From a gamma proteobacterium HdN1 (GTDB lineage: Bacteria > Pseudomonadota > Gammaproteobacteria > Pseudomonadales > Ketobacteraceae): DNA of 64,000 nt. The notes beneath the pieces are model-generated. The model saw nothing but the letters and a program-made list of their open reading frames with translations, made no database searches and had not been told where the DNA came from. Numbering within the stretch: the first letter of the stretch is position 1; each line of letters opens with the position of its first letter. The translations under genes and the position numbers were made by a program. Location: NCBI GenBank assembly GCA_000198515.1, contig FP929140.1:3384527-3448526 (forward strand), read 5' to 3'. Shown here piece by piece: positions 53,804 through 63,162 of the stretch.

Positions 53804-55108
53804 ATGAGGTTCAGAGTGAGCAAGGACAAAAAAGCCATTACGCGGTATGACATAAAAGCTAGTTTTGTAAACGGATTGAAACCTGAGTCGTCCCAATATC
53901 GGCGCTTTGATTCTAAGCTATTGGGTTTTTATGTGACGGTTTACCCCAGTGGCGCGAAATCCTACGGAGTTAACTATACCGACAAGCACGGACGTAAGAC
54001 CCGTTTCACTATCGGCAAACACGGCACACTGACTACAGACGAAGCACGAAAAGCAGCGAAAAAACGCCTAGCGGAGATTGTGGTAAATGACGCAAACCCG
54101 CAACAGCAACGGCAAAAAGACCGAAACGAGCTTACGGTAAGCGAATTGTTTGCCGAGTATTTTCTGAGTGAACAGTTTAGGGAAAAGGCCCCCCTTACCC
54201 AGAGAGGCGACCAAGGGCGCTTTGGGAACCATATCTTGCCGTTAATTGGGAGGTTACGCCTTTCCGAGGTGAACGCTGAGAAAGTTCGCAAGATGCGCCG
54301 CGAAATTGCAGAAGGGAAGACCGCCACCAGCACGGTTAAGGGGGGAGAAGGTACGGCAAGAATGGCCGTGCGCTTGCTGAGCGCGGTTTACGGATGGGCG
54401 TGCAAGAATGTTGAAGGCTTTGCAATTGATAACCCTTGCAGAGGCGTGAACCTTGGACGCGACGGCGAGCGTACGGCGATCTTGAAGGACGCCGAAGAGT
54501 ATCGACGCTTGTTTGAAGCGCTCGACCGTCTAACAGCTACCCGACAAGTTACCGAGAACGCGGCAGACTGTATTCGTCTATTGGCACTAACAGGGGCACG
54601 TCGCAGTGAGGTATGCGCGATACGTTGGCGAAACATTGACGCTGAGCGAGGCGCAATAGTTTTAGCACCTACTGAACATAAGACAGGCCGAAAAACTGGG
54701 GCGAAAAAAACAATTCTTCTACCAGCCCCCGCACTTGCGATTGTCGCCAAGCGTGAACGTGGACAGCCTGACGATTACGTCTTTAGGGGCGAGCAAGGAT
54801 CTGGTCATACATGGTTGAACAGCAAGATATGGGTAAGGATTCGACGCGAGGCGAACCTACCCGACGGAATCACCAATCACGCATTGCGACATAGTTTCGC
54901 GACCATGCTAGCCGTGCAGGGGGCGGAAGCCGCGCAGTTGATGAAAGCGTTAGGGCACGCTCAAATATCGACCACAGTACGCTATATAAACACCGCTGAA
55001 GACGCGCAACGGAGATTCCTCGAGCAGCACACGGCAGGCATATCCGCCGCGCTTGAGGGGCGTACAGAGCTGGCGGACGTGGTACCTATCGGGCAGGGCA
55101 AGCGGTGA
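53804..55108 (+). CDS. int: Tyrosine integrase (P4-like, DUF4102 arm domain)
   Basis: 434 residues. The N-terminal arm-binding/DUF4102-like region (KLLGFYVTVYPSGAKSYGVNY) is followed by a core-binding domain and the catalytic domain: TGARRSEV with the first Arg near 266, HALRHSFATML, and LGHAQISTTVRYI with the nucleophilic Tyr. Start at ATG 53804 (GTG at 53798 in frame). It lies just inside attL. Its stop overlaps the next gene (GTGA). Confidence 0.93.
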   Translation: MRFRVSKDKKAITRYDIKASFVNGLKPESSQYRRFDSKLLGFYVTVYPSGAKSYGVNYTDKHGRKTRFTIGKHGTLTTDEARKAAKKRLAEIVVNDANPQQQRQKDRNELTVSELFAEYFLSEQFREKAPLTQRGDQGRFGNHILPLIGRLRLSEVNAEKVRKMRREIAEGKTATSTVKGGEGTARMAVRLLSAVYGWACKNVEGFAIDNPCRGVNLGRDGERTAILKDAEEYRRLFEALDRLTATRQVTENAADCIRLLALTGARRSEVCAIRWRNIDAERGAIVLAPTEHKTGRKTGAKKTILLPAPALAIVAKRERGQPDDYVFRGEQGSGHTWLNSKIWVRIRREANLPDGITNHALRHSFATMLAVQGAEAAQLMKALGHAQISTTVRYINTAEDAQRRFLEQHTAGISAALEGRTELADVVPIGQGKR

Positions 55109-55815
55109 GGCGCTACGTAGAGGGGCGCAGGTTTTCAAAAAGGGTACGCTTGCGCCCTGAAAGCCAGACCGACCTAGACAGCGCAGAATGGCGTACATGG
55201 TGGAACGGGGGCGACGTAAACGCCGATCTGAAGAGGTACGCATTGGGAGCGTACCAGAGCTTGGCTAACCATGGGTGCAATACACCGCACCGCACAGACG
55301 GCCTACCAAAAGGTGACGACCACCAACTATACGACCAGTGGCGCAAAGAGACAGGGACAGTGCGCGGCGACGATTCGCTTGTAGACCTTTCCATTCGCTT
55401 ACTTGAGGCCGTTTATAACCTAAGCAGCGACCTTTCCGCGACGGGGGTGCTTTATACCAATGATGACGCAGTGCTCGACAAAATCGAACGCACAGATATG
55501 CAGCGCGAATTTCAACGGATTGCTAAGCACGCGGTTCGCGTTGGGTCGCTGGGTGCTTTGCATCACGCCTACACCATAACCCATAGCACGGCGAAAGATA
55601 ACGCCACAAAAAAGGGCGTAGAGTGGTATCAGGCGGCGATTGATCTGTACCGGAGCGAGAGGCTGGATAATGCGGCGCTATCAATCAGGGAGTTTTGCAG
55701 CGATCACGCGGGAGGCACGACTAAATGGGAGAGGAAAGTTTTCCAGTTCCCAAAATTCGACCATTTTTATAAAAAGATGCTGGCCGCGCAGAAAAGGGGA
55801 GAGCTAGACGATTAA
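55105..55815 (+). CDS. Unknown element protein, 236 aa
   Basis: Begins with GTG overlapping the integrase stop, so it is coupled to the integrase. Basic N-terminus (MRRYVEGRRFSKRVRL), then helical segments; DLSIRLLEAVYNLSSDLS and a long charged C-terminus. No membrane helix, no recognised family. Co-expression with integrase suggests a directionality, regulatory or replication accessory role, but that is inference. Confidence 0.68.
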   Translation: MRRYVEGRRFSKRVRLRPESQTDLDSAEWRTWWNGGDVNADLKRYALGAYQSLANHGCNTPHRTDGLPKGDDHQLYDQWRKETGTVRGDDSLVDLSIRLLEAVYNLSSDLSATGVLYTNDDAVLDKIERTDMQREFQRIAKHAVRVGSLGALHHAYTITHSTAKDNATKKGVEWYQAAIDLYRSERLDNAALSIREFCSDHAGGTTKWERKVFQFPKFDHFYKKMLAAQKRGELDD

Positions 55816-55914
55816 GCCGTATGGTTGTTGCTAGGCAATCACCATACCGCCTTGTTTACGCGCTGGCCCCAATCCATACAATAGGTAACCGTCATTCACA
55901 TAAGGAGACGGTTA

Positions 55915-56160
55915 ATGCCTACCATCGACACCCCTGCAACGGCCTACATGACGCGCCGTGAAGTTCCAGCCTTCCTAGCCAAGCTTGGCTATCCCATCAC
56001 CCACAAATACCTCGGTAAGCTCGCGAGCGTAGGAGGTGGCCCTATCTATCGGATGTTTGGGAATCGCGCCCTGTACACCCCTGAGGACTTGCTAGCGTGG
56101 ATTGAATCGCGTACGAGTGCGCCCGTTACCAGTGCAGCACAAAGGGGAGCGCAAGCATGA
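55915..56160 (+). CDS. AlpA-like / MerR-type helix-turn-helix protein
   Basis: 81 residues. YMTRREVPAFLAKLGYPITHKYLGKLASVGGGP has the winged-helix pattern of AlpA and Xis-like DNA-binding proteins, with the ALYTPEDLLAWIES C-terminus typical of the family. AAGGAGACGG precedes the ATG. Likely regulates integrase or excision. It overlaps the next gene by 4 bp (ATGA). Confidence 0.8.
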   Translation: MPTIDTPATAYMTRREVPAFLAKLGYPITHKYLGKLASVGGGPIYRMFGNRALYTPEDLLAWIESRTSAPVTSAAQRGAQA

Positions 56161-56345
56161 AATTAGACTGCCCAGTCCCCGCATGGCGACAAGATCTTAC
56201 CGACATCAATTATCAGCATAGAAGGCTCGCATGCCGTTACGCCCCACCCACAGCGCGGCAATTGCGAAGAGCAGAGGCGAAACAGCGCAAAAAACAGGCG
56301 AAGCTTGCCGCACGGAAAAGAAATAAAGGGGAGGCGCAAGCATGA
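56157..56345 (+). CDS. Small basic protein of the element, 62 aa
   Basis: Starts at ATG 56157, overlapping the AlpA-like stop, and overlaps the primase start by 4 bp. Lys/Arg-rich C-terminal half (RRAEAKQRKKQAKLAARKR). Unknown function; nucleic-acid contact is a guess from charge. Both overlaps support it as a real gene. Confidence 0.6.
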   Translation: MKLDCPVPAWRQDLTDINYQHRRLACRYAPPTARQLRRAEAKQRKKQAKLAARKRNKGEAQA

Positions 56346-59158
56346 AAGCGATAGAGCAGGGCGAAGTACAGCAAGCCGTACAGAGCCATTATACAGGCTT
56401 TGGTGAGGTTACGTATTCGTGCATATCCGCCAGTCAACCAAAAACCCTTACAAAAACCTACAGGCTAGGTGCTGATGGAAAGCTAACCAAGAGTACCATA
56501 GCAAACCTTAGTGCAGGCGTTATAACCGTTTGCAAGGTGGCGAGTGTTTCCGAGTTTGCAAAGCGACTACAGGAGTTAGCCCCTAGCCAAGCGTTAACGT
56601 ATGGTGTCCCAAAAGACTACGGCCCTTGCGATGGTGCGCCCTACCAGCGCGAGTTACTAAGCACTAAGCGACACGAAGAGCTAGAAAGCCCGTCAGACGC
56701 GATCACGCGCACTAACGATAACTTTAAGTGGCCCGAAGACGCGGGCGTTTTATTGCTGGACTATGACCCGCAGGAAGGCCAGCAAGCGTTGAGCAAGGCG
56801 CAATTGCTGGCGCGCATGGGCGAGGTTATTCCGCTCGAACAAACTGCTTATGTGTGGTGGTGCAGTAGCAGTAGCCTGATAACCAATGCCGACACGCAGG
56901 AGCAGTTAACGGGAATAAAAGGGCAGCGCGTTTACATCATGGTAAAAAACGCCAGCGATATACCGCGCGCAGGAGAGGTACTGTTTAAGCGTCTATGGTT
57001 GGCGGGTTACGGTTATTACGCCATAAGCAGAGCTGGTAGCGCCTTGAAGCGAAGCGTTATTGATGCAAGCGTATGGCAGCCTACCCGTCTAGACTTTGCA
57101 GCAGGCGCTCATTGCGTACCGCCCTTAAAGCAAGAGCGTGGAATACCGGATACGCACGACGGCGCGTTACTCGACACACTCACCGCATTACCTGACTTGA
57201 CCCCCCGTGAGAAGGTCGAGCTAAAGACCCGCGAAGATCGCGCGCTTAACGTTGTGCAGGCTGACATTGCCAGCACCCGCCAGCGATATATCGAAGAGAG
57301 CGCTCGGGAACTTGTAACGAAAAAGCACGGGAATACGTTAGAAGGAGAGAAGCTCGACAAGGCGCTAGATGAAGCTCGAAACGTCATTGTCAGAGCATGC
57401 GACCGTCACACATTGGCAGGTGACTTTATCATAACGCTTGCCGACGGTGAGCGAGTGAGCGTAGGTGAGGTCATGGACAGACCCGCCTCGTACCACAACA
57501 AGCTAACACTTGACCCGCTAGAACCTGAATATAACGGACACAAGGTGGTCGGTAAGCTGTTTTTGATGGGTGGCCACCAGAACCTATACAGCTTCGCGCA
57601 CGGTGGACGCAATTTCAAGCTAATACGGCAAGTCTACCGTATTGAGCACACGAACGGGGAGACGCAAAAAACATCACTAGAAACACTCGATCGCTTGCGC
57701 GCTCTGCCTGATGTATTCGACATGGGTACAGAGCTTGTTCAAGTAAGCAACGGTAAAGCGCACTGTTTAAACCAGCATACCCTTAGCTTTTACCTCGGGG
57801 GAGAGATGCAGTATTGGAAATGGAATAAGGCACCCAGAGGGGGCATGTACGAAGTGAATATAGACCCGCCGCAGCAGGTGCTAAACCACTTGTTAGCAAT
57901 GCAAGCACGTCGCCGACTTAAGCCCTTAAAGGCCGCAGTAACGGCTCCCGTTATTACTGGGGACGGTCGGGTGGTAGAGAGCTTAGGCTATGACGAAGAA
58001 ACGCAACTATACCTAGCGATGCCGACAGACCCGCTACCCGTACCAGCGACCGTTGACGAACAGGAAGCGTTGAGAGCGCTTGACGTGCTGATGCATCCCT
58101 TTCGGGGCTTTGCGTTTTCCAGCAAGCTCGACCGTAGCGTCTTGCTCGCCTTGTTGCTCACCGCCGTTGTACGGCCCGTACTGGATACCGCACCCGCTGG
58201 CGGCTTGGATGCGCCTGTACAGGGTTCAGGAAAGACCCTGCTTGCCCAATGCATAGGTGCTTTGGCGACAGGCGCTATGCCTTCCGTCTACCCTCACACG
58301 GCAGGCGTTGACGATGAAGAAACACGTAAGAGACTCACCGCCGCACTAATGCGGGGCGATTTGGTGATTGTATGGGACAACGTGCTAGGCCATTTTGACA
58401 GTGCAGCCGTAGCCTCTTTTCTAACGTCGCCAGAGTACAGCGACCGCATACTAGGCAAAAGCGAAACGGCAAAATTCCCTAACCGCACGCTGTTCCTTTT
58501 GACGGGCAACAATCTTGCCTTATCTGGGGATATGCCGCGCCGTGTGCTGAAGTGCCGCCTTGACGCTCAAATAGACAACCCCGCAGGTCGCAAGTTTGAC
58601 TTTAACCCATTGCGTGAGGTGATAGAAACACGTCAAACGCTGGTACGGGCAGCTCTTACCCTTATTCGTGGGTATCAGCAGAGCGATGTGTACAAGGCTG
58701 GCGGCGCAGTCCCCAACGAAAGCACTGCTAGTTTTGAACAGTGGGACGCACTGGTCAGGCAGCCTTGCGCGTGGCTCGCCAAACGGTTACCGCGAGACTA
58801 CCAAGACCCAGCAGACGCAATAAGAGAAGCGATAGGCAACGACCCCGAAAAGGAAGAGCTGAGCATTGTGCTAGAAGGGATTATGGCGCGTATGGGCGAG
58901 GGGACGTGGGTTTCAGCGCGAGAGCTTTTCACGAAGATCAATGATGCTTTTGATCTTGACCCCGAGCTACGCGAAACCTTGGAGGGGGCGATGCGTACAA
59001 AATTGACGGCGCGCGCGTTAGGGCGCTGGTTGGGTTTTCGTGCCGGCCGTATCGTAAACGGTTTGCGCTTGACAAAACGGAAAAGGCGCGACCGTTTAGA
59101 GTATTGCGTAGAGGGGAACTTTGAACTCGAGGCGGAGGGGGTGGCTATGTTGGGGTGA
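56342..59158 (+). CDS. Primase-helicase-like replication protein, 938 aa
   Basis: Probable element replication protein. The N-terminal 300 residues hold GVLLLDYDPQEGQ, a possible Asp-x-Asp of an archaeo-eukaryotic primase fold, and VIDASVWQPTRLDFAAG. The C-terminal part has an AAA+/SF3-like ATPase: Walker A PVQGSGKTLL at about 626-634, Walker B VIVWDNV near 679, and a later LFLLTGNNL sensor with a following DMPRRVL. Size and order match prim-pol/helicase proteins of satellite elements. The primase half is inference; the ATPase half is clear. Coupled to the small gene (ATGA). Confidence 0.75.
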   Translation: MKAIEQGEVQQAVQSHYTGFGEVTYSCISASQPKTLTKTYRLGADGKLTKSTIANLSAGVITVCKVASVSEFAKRLQELAPSQALTYGVPKDYGPCDGAPYQRELLSTKRHEELESPSDAITRTNDNFKWPEDAGVLLLDYDPQEGQQALSKAQLLARMGEVIPLEQTAYVWWCSSSSLITNADTQEQLTGIKGQRVYIMVKNASDIPRAGEVLFKRLWLAGYGYYAISRAGSALKRSVIDASVWQPTRLDFAAGAHCVPPLKQERGIPDTHDGALLDTLTALPDLTPREKVELKTREDRALNVVQADIASTRQRYIEESARELVTKKHGNTLEGEKLDKALDEARNVIVRACDRHTLAGDFIITLADGERVSVGEVMDRPASYHNKLTLDPLEPEYNGHKVVGKLFLMGGHQNLYSFAHGGRNFKLIRQVYRIEHTNGETQKTSLETLDRLRALPDVFDMGTELVQVSNGKAHCLNQHTLSFYLGGEMQYWKWNKAPRGGMYEVNIDPPQQVLNHLLAMQARRRLKPLKAAVTAPVITGDGRVVESLGYDEETQLYLAMPTDPLPVPATVDEQEALRALDVLMHPFRGFAFSSKLDRSVLLALLLTAVVRPVLDTAPAGGLDAPVQGSGKTLLAQCIGALATGAMPSVYPHTAGVDDEETRKRLTAALMRGDLVIVWDNVLGHFDSAAVASFLTSPEYSDRILGKSETAKFPNRTLFLLTGNNLALSGDMPRRVLKCRLDAQIDNPAGRKFDFNPLREVIETRQTLVRAALTLIRGYQQSDVYKAGGAVPNESTASFEQWDALVRQPCAWLAKRLPRDYQDPADAIREAIGNDPEKEELSIVLEGIMARMGEGTWVSARELFTKINDAFDLDPELRETLEGAMRTKLTARALGRWLGFRAGRIVNGLRLTKRKRRDRLEYCVEGNFELEAEGVAMLG

Positions 59159-59180
59159 GCATTAACGCTGTTTCTTTAGG

Positions 59181-59323
59181 CCGTGCTGGGCTGGTTGTGT
59201 GGTAATGGTGGCTTTGGTGGTAATAATTAGACTAATGATGTTTTTTAATGTTTTTTCATTTTATAAAAAAGTATATAGGTTAGAAAATTACCACCAAAGC
59301 CGCCATTACCACACCCAGCACGG
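59181..59323. repeat. Long imperfect inverted repeat with AT-rich centre
   Basis: CCGTGCTGGG...TGGTAATGGTGGC and its complement GCCGCCATTACCACAC...CCCAGCACGG form arms of nearly 40 bp with one 6-nt insertion and a mismatch. The centre (about 60 bp) is strongly AT-rich. A DNA-unwinding element or transcription terminator is plausible. Confidence 0.78.
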
Positions 59324-59496
59324 CTAACGTAGCGATCACGTCGGACACAATCAGGTCGAACGTAATTGTGGTGAGTTACCACTTTATGAGCGATCACCGC
59401 ATAGGCGACTGCGAACACTTTCACGTCGAGCACGTTCACGTCACACCGTCGCTATCACACCGACACAATCACCCAACTAAGCCGCCCCAGACCGGC

Positions 59497-59598
59497 TAAG
59501 GGGTTTCCTCAAAACTGAGGACACCCCTTAATGTGGTACGTCACCACATTAGAACAGAGCACACCCCGCGTTGTATGTTGTTGTACGCTACATACAAC
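59497..59598. repeat. Cluster of three perfect hairpins
   Basis: TAAGGGGT-TT-CCTCA/TGAGG-AC-ACCCCTTA (59497-59530), AATGTGGT/ACCACATT (59530-59550) and GTTGTATGT/ACATACAAC (59570-59598) follow each other closely. None has a T tract typical of a terminator. Confidence 0.8.
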
Positions 59599-59651
59599 AA
59601 TACACCCTAGCGCCAAGCGTCAACACCGACACGCCAGCACCGTAGCACCGT

Positions 59652-59741
59652 CACGTCGAACACAATCACGTCGAACACAATCGCGTCGAACACAATCACG
59701 TCGAACACAATCGCGTCGAACACAATCACGTCGAACACAAT
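59652..59741. repeat. 15-bp iteron array, 6 copies
   Basis: C(A/G)CGTCGAACACAAT in six head-to-tail copies. The second base is A in most copies and G in copies 3 and 5. Iteron-like spacing (15 bp) near a replication gene fits Rep binding. It encodes the artefactual RRTQS repeat frame on the plus strand. Confidence 0.9.
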
Positions 59742-60024
59742 CGCGCCATCACCGACACTGCAAGCCGCCCTAGATGCTTAGCGCTACCACCGTAGCACCA
59801 ACACCGTTAAAGCAGCTTGTAGGCCATTCTGGAGGCTCTGAGAGCCATGCAGAGAGCGCCCGCCCCCAGCACGGCTAGAGACAAGGTAAAGGGGGGGATG
59901 CTTTCCCTAACAAACTTTGCTTTGCCGTTTGGCCTCCCCGCGCCCAACCGAAACTTCCAGCATGGCCCAAAATGACGGATTTGGGGATGCTCGGTTTTGA
60001 GCAGACGTAAGCGGTCAGCGCCTA

Positions 60025-60055
60025 CTTATGCACAAGCGTTTTGTTTGTGCATAAG
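60025..60055. promoter_or_regulatory. Two inverted DnaA boxes
   Basis: TTATGCACA at 60026-60034 and TGTGCATAA at 60046-60054 match the consensus TTATNCACA in opposite orientation. They form the arms of an 11-bp inverted repeat with a 9-nt loop. A DnaA-assisted origin is likely, but binding is unproven. Confidence 0.68.
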
Positions 60056-60104
60056 CTGGGGATAACAAAATCTGGCGAACGAGTGGGAGCCTGAGCTTCT
60101 CAAA

Positions 60105-60129
60105 ACGAGTTGCGCCTGAGTTGCGCCTA
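60105..60129. repeat. Right copy of the 25-bp arm-type repeat
   Basis: Identical to 53751-53775. It lies 40 bp inside attR, whereas the left copy lies 114 bp inside attL. Confidence 0.65.
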
Positions 60130-60169
60130 GATTTTTTGACCTACCCCCAAAAACGCTAACCCCTTGTTT

Positions 60170-60221
60170 TAATTGGTGGCTACAGCGGGAATCGAACCTG
60201 CGACCCCAGCATTATGAGTGC
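60170..60221. repeat. attR: 52-bp direct repeat
   Basis: Perfect copy of 53585-53636. It lies within the functional tRNA-Met gene, whose 5' part (60222-60250) is chromosomal. The element therefore supplies the 3' half of the tRNA. Confidence 0.93.
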
Positions 60222-60250
60222 TGTGCTCTAACCAGCTGAGCTATGTAGCC
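60174..60250 (-). tRNA. tRNA-Met (elongator, CAU)
   Basis: 77 nt with encoded CCA on the minus strand: GGCTACATAGCTCAGCTGG, anticodon loop CTCATAA, T-arm GGTTCGATTCC, acceptor TGTAGCC. It is very close to E. coli metT. It is the integration site of the element, rebuilt by the integrated 3' half. Confidence 0.95.
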
Positions 60251-60895
<645 letters not shown>

Positions 60896-61003
60896 TTGCG
60901 CGGAGACTTTTCGGAGCACTAAGAGCTTTCGTTCTGTTGAGGCTTTCGTTTTATCGAGGGCGAAAGCGGCTCTGGTCGGCAAGATCTAAAAGATGTATTC
61001 TTT

Positions 61004-62251
61004 GTGCATCTTTTGGAATTGCGCAGGGGTGTCGGCTTGGATTTCGCATTCGGTAAGCGTTCCGCCAGATTTTGTGCCGCGTTGGTGGAAGCGTTAAAGG
61101 ACACAGACGGTCACGCCACGCACGCGTGGTTTTTCCCAACGGCCGCTTTTTATGGAGCACTCGTTCCGCTCTTTTCTTTGTGGGCGATGTTTTCGGGTGC
61201 TAGCGTTTTTCCTTCACTTGCAACCGGTTCCGGACATGCCCATGAGATGCTGTTCGGCTATGCGCTTGCAATCGTTGCTGGCTATGTTTCGGGGCCGCTC
61301 CCACGTTGGAACCTTTTGCTGTTGTTTTTTTTGTGGGCAGGCGCGCGCGTGAGCTATCTATGTGTGCCGGATAGCTGGGGGAGTGTGTTCTTCAATGGCG
61401 CATTCCCCTTGGCGCTCGCGATTCAGGCGGTGCCGCGTTTTGCCCTGCGAGCAAAAAAGTGGCGTAATCAAACCATTGGGCCCTTGCTCGTCGGCCTGAC
61501 TGTGGCGGTTGTGGCGTTTGAGCTGGCACGCAGTAATGACGGCTTCCAGTTGCAGCGCACCCTTGAGATTGAAGTAGTGTTGATGCTCGGCCTCCTGATG
61601 TTGTTTATGGGAGGGCGCATCATTGCACCAGCAGCAGCGGGTCAGTTCCAGCGGCAGGGTTTTGAGCTGGAAGCGCGCGTGCAACCTAACGTAGAAGCAA
61701 CGCTGATTTTGAGCATGGCCACCGCAATCCTGCTGGCGCCTTTGCTGCCACTGGTTGCGGCCTTGGCGCTGCTGATTGCGGCAGGGGCCGCGCTGGTGCG
61801 TTTGTTTCGCTGGCGACTTTGGCAATTGCAAGGTCGGCCTGATCTTTTGTGTATGGGGGTGGGCTATCTCTGGCTGGTGATTGGCTTGGTGCTGATGGCC
61901 ACCGTGCTACTGGATTGGATGGCTCCCGCCGTTGGCTTACACGCGGTTATGGTGGGTGCTTTGGGTACGCTAACGTTTAACGTAATGTGCCGCACCCAGC
62001 TTCAGTGGGCCAAGCAAGACCCAGCCTTTTCTACGCTGATACCGGCAGGAACGGTCTTGATTGCGCTTGCTGCGCTGTCGCGCATCGTTGCAACTTCCGC
62101 CGGTGGGTGGAGCGGCCCGCTATTGTGGCTGGCCGCCGGCAGTTGGGCGCTTACCTTCTTGATGTTGGCGCTACGTCTCTGGACGCTCCGACGGCCTCCG
62201 CGCAAAAAGCGCAGCGCTACACCGGCATCGCGCCCCATGACCACTGAATAA
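61004..62251 (+). CDS. NnrS family membrane protein
   Basis: 415 residues with about twelve hydrophobic helices. The family signature GHAHEMLFGYALAIVAGY is near residue 80, GRIIAPA in the middle, and later helices end with a basic tail. NnrS-type proteins are heme/copper membrane proteins linked to nitric-oxide response and denitrification. Start unclear: GTG 61004 or TTG/GTG at 61082-61085, neither with a good ribosome site. Confidence 0.85.
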   Translation: MHLLELRRGVGLDFAFGKRSARFCAALVEALKDTDGHATHAWFFPTAAFYGALVPLFSLWAMFSGASVFPSLATGSGHAHEMLFGYALAIVAGYVSGPLPRWNLLLLFFLWAGARVSYLCVPDSWGSVFFNGAFPLALAIQAVPRFALRAKKWRNQTIGPLLVGLTVAVVAFELARSNDGFQLQRTLEIEVVLMLGLLMLFMGGRIIAPAAAGQFQRQGFELEARVQPNVEATLILSMATAILLAPLLPLVAALALLIAAGAALVRLFRWRLWQLQGRPDLLCMGVGYLWLVIGLVLMATVLLDWMAPAVGLHAVMVGALGTLTFNVMCRTQLQWAKQDPAFSTLIPAGTVLIALAALSRIVATSAGGWSGPLLWLAAGSWALTFLMLALRLWTLRRPPRKKRSATPASRPMTTE

Positions 62252-62295
62252 GTCCAAGCAAGTAGCCTCCGCTTAGCAATAGACCTCGGTGGTGT

Positions 62296-63162
62296 TCATT
62301 CCGCTTCGAGCCTGCGCCTCATAAACTCTGGCACTGCCATCGCTGCGATATGGGTATCGAGGTTGTAGTATTCGGTGGGAAAGCGTTTGTTGCGAATATC
62401 GCTTTGGCGTGCATAAGCAAGGTTGACGAGGCGGCTTGCCAGCGTACAAGACCACCAGCCGCTTGGGTAAACCGGCTGCGGGAATAGCAGGGTGCGCACT
62501 TGTGCAAAACCCGCGGCTTTCATTCCTTTGTGCAAATGCTGTATGAGCGAGTCTGTATGGAGGAGAGGAGATTCACTTTGCTGAACCAAGATTCCATCCT
62601 CGCGCAGAACCCGCTGGCAGGCGCTCAAAAAATCGGTTTCGTAGAGTTCGCGGGCCGGGCCGATCGGATCGGTCGCGTCCACTAGAATTACGTCAAGGCT
62701 TGCATCGGGTTGGGTTTTGATCCACTCAATCCCGTCCATAAATAACAGTTGCGCGCGCGTGTCGTGGTTGGAGGCGGTGAGTTCTGGAAAGAAACGCTCT
62801 GCTGCCCGAGTGACCTGCTCGTCGATCTCGACCTGCACGACACGTTCAACGCTGTCATGTTTTAAGACCTCGCGAAGCGTACCGCAATCACCGCCGCCAA
62901 TGATCGCAACTTCGCGCGGGTTCGCATGGGTGAACATTGCAGGGTGAACCATCATCTCGTGGTACAGGAAATTGTCCCGACCGCTCAACATGATGCAACC
63001 ATCCAGCACCAGAAGATTCCCAAAAGATTCCGTCTCATAAACTTCGAGATATTGATAGCGCGTTTGCTCTTCATGTAGCTTGCGCCGTATCGCTAGGCCG
63101 AACGATGTACCCTGTTTGGCGAAAATCTCCGTAAAAAAACCTTGCAGTACGCTACCTGTCAT
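62296..63162 (-). CDS. speE: Spermidine synthase SpeE
   Basis: 288-residue aminopropyltransferase (putrescine plus decarboxylated SAM to spermidine). MLSGRDNFLYHEMMVHPA, IGGGDCGTLREVLKH for the cofactor, VDATDPIGPA for catalysis and QSESPLLH are family motifs. Start at ATG 63162, not the longer frame from 63291. It diverges from speA, the arginine decarboxylase that starts the same pathway. Confidence 0.95.
   Translation of the reverse strand: MTGSVLQGFFTEIFAKQGTSFGLAIRRKLHEEQTRYQYLEVYETESFGNLLVLDGCIMLSGRDNFLYHEMMVHPAMFTHANPREVAIIGGGDCGTLREVLKHDSVERVVQVEIDEQVTRAAERFFPELTASNHDTRAQLLFMDGIEWIKTQPDASLDVILVDATDPIGPARELYETDFLSACQRVLREDGILVQQSESPLLHTDSLIQHLHKGMKAAGFAQVRTLLFPQPVYPSGWWSCTLASRLVNLAYARQSDIRNKRFPTEYYNLDTHIAAMAVPEFMRRRLEAE

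Larger units (their letters stand above)
59159..60169. other. Structured non-coding region, putative origin of the element
   Basis: About 1 kb without a supported gene. In order: a long inverted repeat (59181-59323) around an AT-rich centre, hairpins at 59368-59382, 59497-59530, 59530-59550 and 59570-59598, a 15-bp repeat array (59652-59741), two inverted DnaA boxes (60026-60054) and the arm-type repeat (60105-60129). Degenerate iteron copies lie between 59333 and 59450. This density of inverted and tandem repeats beside a replication protein is expected at an origin. Confidence 0.75.
53585..60221 (+). mobile_element. Integrative satellite-like element in tRNA-Met(CAU), about 6.6 kb
   Basis: Bounded by perfect 52-bp att repeats at a tRNA 3' end. 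Contents in order: tyrosine integrase, unknown protein, AlpA-like DNA-binding protein, small basic protein, primase-helicase-like protein, then 1 kb of structured non-coding DNA with iterons and DnaA boxes. Integrase and its successor overlap by 4 bp, as do the small gene and the primase. No capsid, tail, conjugation or toxin gene is seen. The gene set and size suggest a replicating satellite or cryptic plasmid-like island (P4/PICI-like in outline, family unproven). Confidence 0.85.

Noticed and set aside
59531-59773. Frame with RRTQS repeats, 80 codons
   Set aside because: It is produced by translating the 15-bp iteron array; the period of 15 keeps the frame open. No start signal or family.
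53585-60221. A prophage
   Set aside because: No capsid, portal, terminase, tail or lysis genes; size and gene set suit a satellite or plasmid-like island.
60903-60975. Hairpin after the PII gene (CTTTCG / CGAAAG)
   Set aside because: The pairing is broken and there is no T tract, so I do not call a terminator.
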